Shown here piece after piece: positions 58,403 through 64,000 of a stretch of 64,000 bases of DNA. Both the position numbers and the translations under genes were made by a program. Every line of letters starts with the position of its first letter. The first letter of the stretch is position 1. Source of the stretch: Rhizobium bangladeshense. Lineage in GTDB: Bacteria > Pseudomonadota > Alphaproteobacteria > Rhizobiales > Rhizobiaceae. The notes beneath the pieces were generated by a model. It was not told the origin of the DNA. It did not search any database and was given only the letters and a program-made list of their open reading frames with translations. The DNA lies in contig NZ_LYPL01000004.1 in the NCBI RefSeq assembly GCF_001662075.1, positions 310,001 through 374,000 of the forward strand, given 5' to 3'.

Positions 58403-60052
58403 ATGTGGCTGATCATCCCCACATGGGCGGCCGCCAACCGGCGGGCAGCCTTGCTTCTCTTGCTCGTCCTGGCGGCTCTCGGGTTTCTTTCGCCAGTGGG
58501 TGCGCAAGCTCACGCCGTGTTGAGAAGTTCCTCCCCCGCGAGCAACGAAACTCTGGATCAGCCGCCCAGCCGCGTCGAGCTTCGCTTTAACGAAGCAGTC
58601 AGGCTTGTCGCTGCGAGCGCTACCGATTCCACCGGCGCCCGGACAGTCGTGCAGGGGAATACTCTTGGCTCCGCTGTCATATTGAACCTCCCAAGTTCGA
58701 TCGCTCGTGGCACTACCATCGTGAGTTATCGAGTGGCATCGGAGGACGGGCATCCGGTGGGCGGCTCCGTCGTCTTCCACGCTGGCACGCAGACGGCGAC
58801 GATCAGCGATGCCCCGCAAGGATTCGTCTCGCCCCTGATGATCACAATCTGGCTTGTGCATGCCGGCTCGGTCGTCCTCCTTGCGGTCGTCGTCGGGGGT
58901 GCATTCTTCGCCCATCTGTTCGACGCCGGGGCGCTCCTCACATCGCGACAAAGCCTCACCGCATACCTCGCCATCCTGCTGCTTACCGCGAACGTCTACC
59001 TCCAAGGGCTTGACGAGATTGGGGGCGAGCTGAGGTTCGCCGGAATGCGGCCGTTTCTCGTCGCGACCCAGAGCGGCGCGGCGATCGCCGCATCTCTTGC
59101 AATGTTCTCCCTCGTGCTCGTTTCGATACCGATCAACGGCCGCAGGGCTTCCTTGGCGGCCGTGGTACTTGCGATGATCGCCGCCTCCGTCTCCTTCACG
59201 TTCACCGGCCACTGCAACGTGGCGGAGCCTCGCTGGCTCGCCAGGACGTGCATGTTCCTTCATGGAGGAGTGTTGATCTTCTGGATCGGAAGCCTGATCC
59301 CCCTGTGGCGAATTGGCGAAACGCAAGCGCGCTCGGATCCGCTGCTCGGCTTCTCGCGAGCAATACCCTTGCCGTTCGCTGGGATGCTGCTGGCGGGCGG
59401 TGCGCTCGCCTGGATTGAATTGCCAGCGCTCGATACCGTTTTGCTATCGATCTATGGGCGGGTGCTGCTTCTGAAAGTCTTACTGGTCTCATTGCTCTGC
59501 TTGCTCGCAGTCTACAACCGATTCTGGCTCACGCAGCCTGCGCTGGCCGGAAGTTCGATCGCCAGATGGCGCCTGCGACGCAGCATCTCCGCCGAGATAG
59601 TCCTGGCCGTGGCCATCGTTGCCTCTGCCTCGCTCTGGCGCTTCGCAGGCCCCGATCAACTTGAGTTCGCGACAGCGGTGCCAATGCTTTCCGTTCACCT
59701 GCATTCCGAGACCGCAATGGCGCAGCTCGAGCTTCAGCTCCAGCCCGACGGAACCTCCACGGCACGACTGAGCGTCATGACGCTCGACTTCGAGCCACTC
59801 GAGCCGCGCACTGTCGTACTTCGCGTGAGAAAGCCGAATGCCGGTGTTGAGCCCATAAAATACGATCTGTTGAAATCACCGGACGGCGCCTGGGAGACCG
59901 GCGGCCTTCCCATCAGTAATCCCGACGGCTGGGAGGCCGATGTCCAGATCCTGATCGATGATTTCACGACGGCTCATATCCAAGGCGACCTGGCTCCATC
60001 GAGCGACGCCTCCGCCACCTCGGTTACGAAAAGGTCCGGTGTCGGTTCCTGA
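58403..60052 (+). CDS. CopC-CopD fusion copper importer (YcnJ-like)
   Basis: 549 residues. After a long leader comes CopC: HAVLRSSSPASNETLDQPPS (N-terminal His ligand) and VASEDGHPVGGSVVFHAG with the second His. Then CopD with about eight membrane helices (from residue 145), including ARTCMFLHGGVLIFWIGSLI and IPLPFAGMLLAGGALAWIEL. A further C-terminal periplasmic domain of about 100 residues (TAMAQLELQLQPDGTSTARL, GLPISNPDGWEADVQILIDD) resembles a YtkA/FixH-like module. Couples extracellular copper binding to import. Predicted to act with YcnI. Confidence 0.9.
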   Translation: MWLIIPTWAAANRRAALLLLLVLAALGFLSPVGAQAHAVLRSSSPASNETLDQPPSRVELRFNEAVRLVAASATDSTGARTVVQGNTLGSAVILNLPSSIARGTTIVSYRVASEDGHPVGGSVVFHAGTQTATISDAPQGFVSPLMITIWLVHAGSVVLLAVVVGGAFFAHLFDAGALLTSRQSLTAYLAILLLTANVYLQGLDEIGGELRFAGMRPFLVATQSGAAIAASLAMFSLVLVSIPINGRRASLAAVVLAMIAASVSFTFTGHCNVAEPRWLARTCMFLHGGVLIFWIGSLIPLWRIGETQARSDPLLGFSRAIPLPFAGMLLAGGALAWIELPALDTVLLSIYGRVLLLKVLLVSLLCLLAVYNRFWLTQPALAGSSIARWRLRRSISAEIVLAVAIVASASLWRFAGPDQLEFATAVPMLSVHLHSETAMAQLELQLQPDGTSTARLSVMTLDFEPLEPRTVVLRVRKPNAGVEPIKYDLLKSPDGAWETGGLPISNPDGWEADVQILIDDFTTAHIQGDLAPSSDASATSVTKRSGVGS

Positions 60053-60582
60053 CCGCCGGCATGGCCCGAGTGAGAGAAGTCTCCGCGGATCCATAAATTT
60101 CACGATCAAAGAAATTGTCGAAACCGCTACGAGCCTCTTAATGTGGAATTAAAATGCGACGGTTAGCCTTATCGGTCTGAACAATGGGTGGTCGTAATGT
60201 TCGTTCTTTCAGTTCTTGACGATGGCGGCGAGCGAAACTTTGTGACGACCAGCGTCAGGGTCGAGGACGGTCGGATCTTTGCCGTCGTGGGCGACGCCAC
60301 GCGCCGATTCCAGATCGAAGACGTCATCGATTTAGTGCTGGTGGCGCGTACCGATTGTCCGCAACGGCGAGATGGTGCTCGAACCGGGGGAATCTGCTGA
60401 GCTCGCTCCTGAGCCCTGGGAGCCATCCCTCTTTGACAATGATCGCAAGCGCAGCCGTCGCCAAGTGATCGCCGGCCAATTCGACTTCGCAGCGCCGTCG
60501 GGGGTACGCCTGCCCGAGCAATCGACGACGTCGGACACCGTCCAGAACGACATTCGCCGACCCTTGGGTGCGAGAGAAAACG
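60053..60582. other. Intergenic; one weak frame
   Basis: About 530 bases. A 70-codon plus frame at 60188-60400 (MVVMFVLSVLDDGGERNFVT then RVEDGRIFAVVGDATRRFQI) reads like the start of a small beta-rich protein but loses sense after about residue 53, and the frame at 60372 continues plausibly (MVLEPGESAELAPEPWEPSL). A frameshifted small gene is possible. Not recognised. Confidence 0.35.
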
Positions 60583-61284
60583 ATGCTTATCAAAGAAGGC
60601 GAGAGCCGCACTCTGAAGACGGACATTCTGCTCGCATCGTCGCTGGCGTTCGTTGCGGGGGGCGTCAACAGCGCCGGGTATCTGGGATTCGGCTACTTTT
60701 CGGCCAACATGACCGGCAACGTTTCATTGATCTCTGACCATATCTCGGCCGGAGACCTCTACCTCGGGGTCGCGTTCTTAGGTATTGTTGCGATGTTCAT
60801 GGCGGGAGCGTTCTCTGCGTCGTTGTTCATCCAAATTGGCAAACGCTACGGGTTGCCGGCTATATTTGCCCTGACCCTTTTGGCAGAGGGGGCCTTGCTC
60901 ATGGGCATCGGCCTCTACTCCCTCATCGCAGGTTCAAGTGTCAGCGGACTCGGAACCGTCGGTGTGATAAGCTTCTCGATGGGCATCCAGAATGCCGCAT
61001 CCACGCGAATATCCGGCAGCAGGGTACGAACGACTCATGTATCTGGCGTCGCAACAGATATCGGAGTTGGACTGGCGCAACTGATCGAGCCGTCTGATGC
61101 CCATGCGGGCCGGCATACTCGGGATCGCCTTCTGCTGCACAGCGCGACCGTGGCGTCGTTCCTCATCGGTGGCACGGTCAGCGTGCTGTGTTATAAAGCT
61201 GCCGGCGGTGCGGTATTCTGCGCGTTTTCAATCGTTTTGCTGCTCCTTTGCGTCAGGCACCTGATTGGCGTCTCGCATGACTGA
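60583..61284 (+). CDS. YoaK/DUF1275 family membrane protein
   Basis: Start taken at ATG 60583 (MLIKEGESRTLKTDILLASS); a GTG 15 bases upstream is possible. 233 residues, about six membrane helices, with the DUF1275 pattern LAFVAGGVNSAGYLGFGYFS and ANMTGNVSLISDHI, then MGIQNAASTRISGSRVRTTH and VSGVATDIGVGLA. Family members are inner-membrane proteins without proven function. It ends 50 bases before the convergent napC. Confidence 0.85.
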   Translation: MLIKEGESRTLKTDILLASSLAFVAGGVNSAGYLGFGYFSANMTGNVSLISDHISAGDLYLGVAFLGIVAMFMAGAFSASLFIQIGKRYGLPAIFALTLLAEGALLMGIGLYSLIAGSSVSGLGTVGVISFSMGIQNAASTRISGSRVRTTHVSGVATDIGVGLAQLIEPSDAHAGRHTRDRLLLHSATVASFLIGGTVSVLCYKAAGGAVFCAFSIVLLLLCVRHLIGVSHD

Positions 61285-61333
61285 GGATGCGTGCACTGCA
61301 TAGACGGTCGGCGATAGCTGCCTCAGAAAGCAG

Positions 61334-62041
61334 TCAGTCATCTAGGGCGACCGTGCCGGCCTTGCTCAGATAGGAGGCGAGTTTGGCCCGATCATGCCAT
61401 TCATGATAGGCAGTCTTACCCAACAGATCCGCCGGCACCTTCCAGCCGGGGTCGACGCCCTCCATATTCGGAAGATCATGCGCGATGCCCTTATGGCAAT
61501 CGATGCAGGTCGCCTTGCCCGGCAGCAGGTATCGGGTGTGAATTTCGGCGGCGCGCTCTGTCTGCTTCGTCAGATCCATGGCTCCCATCGAGTGGCAGTT
61601 TCGGCATTCCAGGCTGTCGTTGGCCTTCAGCCGCCCCCATTCGTGCTGGGCGAGTTCCAGCCGTTTGTCGAGGAACTTCTCGCGCGTATTGATCGTCCCG
61701 AATATCTTGCCCCAGACTTCCTTCGATGCCTGCATCTTGCGAGCGATCTTGTCGGTCCATTGGTGTGGCACATGGCAGTCGGGGCATGTGGCGCGAACGC
61801 CCGAGCGGTTCGAAAAATGAACCGTGCGGCTCAGCTCCTCGTAGACATTCGTTCGCATTTCATGGCAGCCGGTGCAGAAAGCCTCGGTGTTGGTCGTCTC
61901 GAGCGCAGTGTTGAATGCGCCCCAGAACATGACGCCGCCCACGAAGCCGCCAAGCGTCAGGAAACCCAGGCTCAATGTCGCTGCCGGCGAGCTCAGCAAG
62001 CGCCAGCACCAAAGGATTGTCGCCTTTATCCTGCCGATCAT
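61334..62041 (-). CDS. napC: Membrane tetraheme cytochrome NapC
   Basis: 235 residues: N-terminal anchor ([20 protein letters not shown]), then four c-type haem sites CTGCHEM, CPDCHVP, CRNCHSM and CIDCHKG. NapC oxidises quinol and passes electrons to NapAB. Start overlaps napB stop (ATGA). Last gene of the nap operon in this direction. Requires the ccm set. Confidence 0.96.
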   Translation of the reverse strand: MIGRIKATILWCWRLLSSPAATLSLGFLTLGGFVGGVMFWGAFNTALETTNTEAFCTGCHEMRTNVYEELSRTVHFSNRSGVRATCPDCHVPHQWTDKIARKMQASKEVWGKIFGTINTREKFLDKRLELAQHEWGRLKANDSLECRNCHSMGAMDLTKQTERAAEIHTRYLLPGKATCIDCHKGIAHDLPNMEGVDPGWKVPADLLGKTAYHEWHDRAKLASYLSKAGTVALDD

Positions 62042-62532
62042 TGCTCGCTTCCCGCAGGTTTGAACCCCAGCTCGCTCATGTCCTTGAAGATGTTAGGCAC
62101 CAAAGGCTTCGCATCCGCCTGAGGCACGTGGCAGGCCGTGCAGAAGTATCGCCGGGGCGAAACGTCTGCCAGCATCTGCCCTTCGCGGGTCATGTAGTGC
62201 GTGACGCTGATCATCGGCGCGCCGGAGCCTTCGGTAAGCTCGCGCCGATGGCAGGAAAGACAGCGATTGGCGTTCACCGTCAGTTGGTAGCCTTCGATCG
62301 AATGCGGGATGATGGGCGGCTGGTCTGGATAATTTCGCATCTTGCGGACGTCATCGACCACCCACTTGGGAACCGGCTTCGGATCCTTGCTCTCCATCGG
62401 ATTCTCGTTGCCCGACAACGACGGCACCATCTGCGCCAGGGTGACGGTGCCGGTGAGCATGAGGACGGCCACGGCCGCGATCGCCCAGACGCGCCTCGAA
62501 ATCAGACGACGGGAAGAATCTTGACTGCGCAT
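62038..62532 (-). CDS. napB: Periplasmic nitrate reductase diheme subunit NapB
   Basis: Start at ATG 62532 ([20 protein letters not shown]); the longer frame to 62613 is antisense-like overlap with napA. 164 residues: signal segment [18 protein letters not shown], then two haem sites [11 protein letters not shown] and [11 protein letters not shown]. It passes electrons from NapC to NapA. Its start lies 31 bases inside napA. Confidence 0.95.
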   Translation of the reverse strand: MRSQDSSRRLISRRVWAIAAVAVLMLTGTVTLAQMVPSLSGNENPMESKDPKPVPKWVVDDVRKMRNYPDQPPIIPHSIEGYQLTVNANRCLSCHRRELTEGSGAPMISVTHYMTREGQMLADVSPRRYFCTACHVPQADAKPLVPNIFKDMSELGFKPAGSEQ

Positions 62533-64000
62533 TTTTTGAAATCCGTCTGCTTGGAGATGGGGTCGGTGGCGTCGAGCGTGACCTTGTTGATCAACTGGCT
62601 GGCGTCGAACCATGGGACAAAGATCACGCCGTGCGGCATTCGGTTGCGCCCGCGAATTTCCACGCGGCTAATGATCTCGCCGCGCCGCGATTGTATCCGC
62701 ACCTCAGCGCCCTGATTGAGGCCCATTTTCCTGGCGTCGTCTCCGTTCATGAAACACCGCGCGCCGGGAAACGCCCGATAAAGTTCGGGAACACGCATCG
62801 TCATCGAGCCGGAATGCCAGTGTTCGAGGACGCGGCCCGTCACGAGCCAGAAGTTGAACTCGTCATCGGGCGACTCGGCCGGCGGCTCATAGGGGACTGC
62901 TAGGATGACCGCTCGACCGTCCTTCTGCCCGTAGAACTTCAGCCCCTCGCCCGGCTTGACGTAGGGATCGTAGCCTTCGCGGTACCGCCACCGCGTCTCC
63001 TTGCCGTCGACCACGGGCCAGCGCAGGCCACGCACCTGATGGTACATGTCGTAGGGTGCCAGATCGTGTCCATGCCCGCGCCCGAAATGGGCATATTCCT
63101 CGAAGAGCCCCTTCTGGATGTAGAAGCCGAAGGCCTTTGCCTCCCGGTTCTCGTATTCGGGCGAGACATCCGACAGCGGGAATTCGTCGACATTACCGTT
63201 CTGATAGAGCACCTGGTAAAGCGTCTTTCCCTTGTATTCGGGGGTCTTCTCGAGGATGTCGGCGGGCCAGACCTCGTCGGTGGTGAAGCGCTTGGAGAAT
63301 TCCACCAACTGCCAGAGGTCCGAGCGGGCTTCGCCGGGAGCATCGACCAACTGGTGCCAGACATGCGTGCGCCGTTCGGCATTGCCATAGGCGCCCTCCT
63401 TCTCCACCCACATTGCCGCCGGCAATATCAGATCCGCGCTCATGGCGGTGACTGTCGGATAGGCGTCGGAGACGACGATGAAGTTGTCCGGGTTTCGATA
63501 TCCCTTATAGGTCTCGTTGCTGGTGTTCGGCGCGGCCTGGACGTTGTTGTTGACCTGCACCCAGTAGAAATTCAGCTTTCCGTCGTTGAGCATGCGGTCC
63601 TGCTCGACGGCATGATAACCTGGCTTGTCCGGAAGGAGCCCGTCCGGAAGCTTCCATATCTCCTCCGCGTGCTTGCGATGGTCCGGATTGGTGACGACCA
63701 TGTCGGCCGGCAGGCGGTGGGCGAAGGTGCCGACCTCGCGGGCCGTACCGCAGGCCGACGGCTGCCCCGTCAGCGAGAACGGACTATTGCCCGGCTCGGA
63801 AATCTTGCCCGTGAGCAGATGCAGGTTATAGACCATCTGGTTGGCCCACACGCCCCGAACATGCTGGTTGAAGCCCATCGTCCATAGCGACATGACCTTG
63901 ACCTTCGGATCCGCGTATAGTTCCGCAAGTTGTTCGAGGAAGGCGCTATCGACGCCCGAAAGCTCGACGGTTTTCTCGAGCGTATATTCGGAGACCATCG
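62502..64000 (-). CDS. napA: Periplasmic nitrate reductase catalytic subunit NapA, C-terminal part
   Basis: The frame runs off the right edge; about 500 residues of a usual 830 are present. Landmarks: [80 protein letters not shown], and the MGD-binding [20 protein letters not shown] with [20 protein letters not shown]. The N-terminal Tat leader and 4Fe-4S cysteines are outside. It reduces nitrate to nitrite at a bis-MGD molybdenum site. Upstream napE, napF and napD are not in the window. Confidence 0.96.
   Translation of the reverse strand, partial: MVSEYTLEKTVELSGVDSAFLEQLAELYADPKVKVMSLWTMGFNQHVRGVWANQMVYNLHLLTGKISEPGNSPFSLTGQPSACGTAREVGTFAHRLPADMVVTNPDHRKHAEEIWKLPDGLLPDKPGYHAVEQDRMLNDGKLNFYWVQVNNNVQAAPNTSNETYKGYRNPDNFIVVSDAYPTVTAMSADLILPAAMWVEKEGAYGNAERRTHVWHQLVDAPGEARSDLWQLVEFSKRFTTDEVWPADILEKTPEYKGKTLYQVLYQNGNVDEFPLSDVSPEYENREAKAFGFYIQKGLFEEYAHFGRGHGHDLAPYDMYHQVRGLRWPVVDGKETRWRYREGYDPYVKPGEGLKFYGQKDGRAVILAVPYEPPAESPDDEFNFWLVTGRVLEHWHSGSMTMRVPELYRAFPGARCFMNGDDARKMGLNQGAEVRIQSRRGEIISRVEIRGRNRMPHGVIFVPWFDASQLINKVTLDATDPISKQTDFKKCAVKILPVV

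Noticed and set aside
58325..59326. A 333-codon minus frame
   Set aside because: Antisense to the copCD fusion, with polar low-complexity content.
1..64000. tRNA, rRNA, CRISPR arrays, plasmid replication genes, attachment sites
   Set aside because: None recognised on either strand by reading; a covariance-model scan was not possible here.

Overview
The window looks like an accessory replicon (probably a large plasmid) of an alphaproteobacterium of the Rhizobiaceae (Rhizobium/Sinorhizobium type). The grounds are the GC-rich codon use and the gene set: the fixNOQP-fixGHIS order, a FixK-type regulator beside a hybrid FixL, ALAS-type hemA, the nap genes, and small families common in rhizobia (DUF982, DUF983, CbtAB). 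I saw no replication, conjugation, tRNA, rRNA or CRISPR features. Species and replicon are inferred.

Region 1 (about 1-13 kb) is an eroded accessory zone. Intact genes (an AbiE-type toxin-antitoxin pair, alkB, a ferritin-like protein, two DUF982 proteins, small orphans) lie among gene debris: two separate pieces of error-prone polymerase dnaE2, a frameshifted DUF5655-type gene, a broken SDR, a STAND-NTPase fragment, a glycogen-debranching C-terminus, and an IS1202/ISNCY-like element with a frameshifted transposase.

Region 2 (about 13.8-31.6 kb) is metabolic. It holds a tautomerase/quinone-reductase/DUF983 group and a PLP lyase. A tightly packed minus-strand operon (23.2 to 17.8 kb) encodes two Tat-exported hydrolases, a CMD protein, a cobalt-type nitrile hydratase/thiocyanate hydrolase-like enzyme whose beta subunit is split into two genes, an aquaporin and the cobalt transporter CbtB-CbtA. 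A three-PAS histidine kinase with two response regulators diverges from it. An AraC regulator next diverges from a SnoaL / Gfo-Idh-MocA / MDR / SDR operon.

Region 3 (about 32.4-64 kb) is a low-oxygen respiration island: hemC with an ABC exporter, hemA, cytochrome c maturation (ccmCDG on plus, ccmIEFH on minus), a CBS-BON protein, an OmpR-type regulator, a Crp/Fnr regulator coupled to fixS, fixGHI, the cbb3 oxidase fixNOQP, fixK, hybrid fixL, pseudoazurin, copper-handling ycnI and copCD, and napABC (napA runs off the end). Ten FixK/FNR-type boxes (TTGA-N6-TCAA) sit in its intergenic regions, nearly all just upstream of an operon. The island therefore reads as one regulon: heme synthesis, cytochrome c assembly, copper supply, a high-affinity oxidase and periplasmic nitrate reduction, driven by FixK. 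The likely oxygen input is the heme-PAS hybrid FixL, with the OmpR-type protein as a candidate FxkR-like intermediary because no fixJ lies beside fixL.
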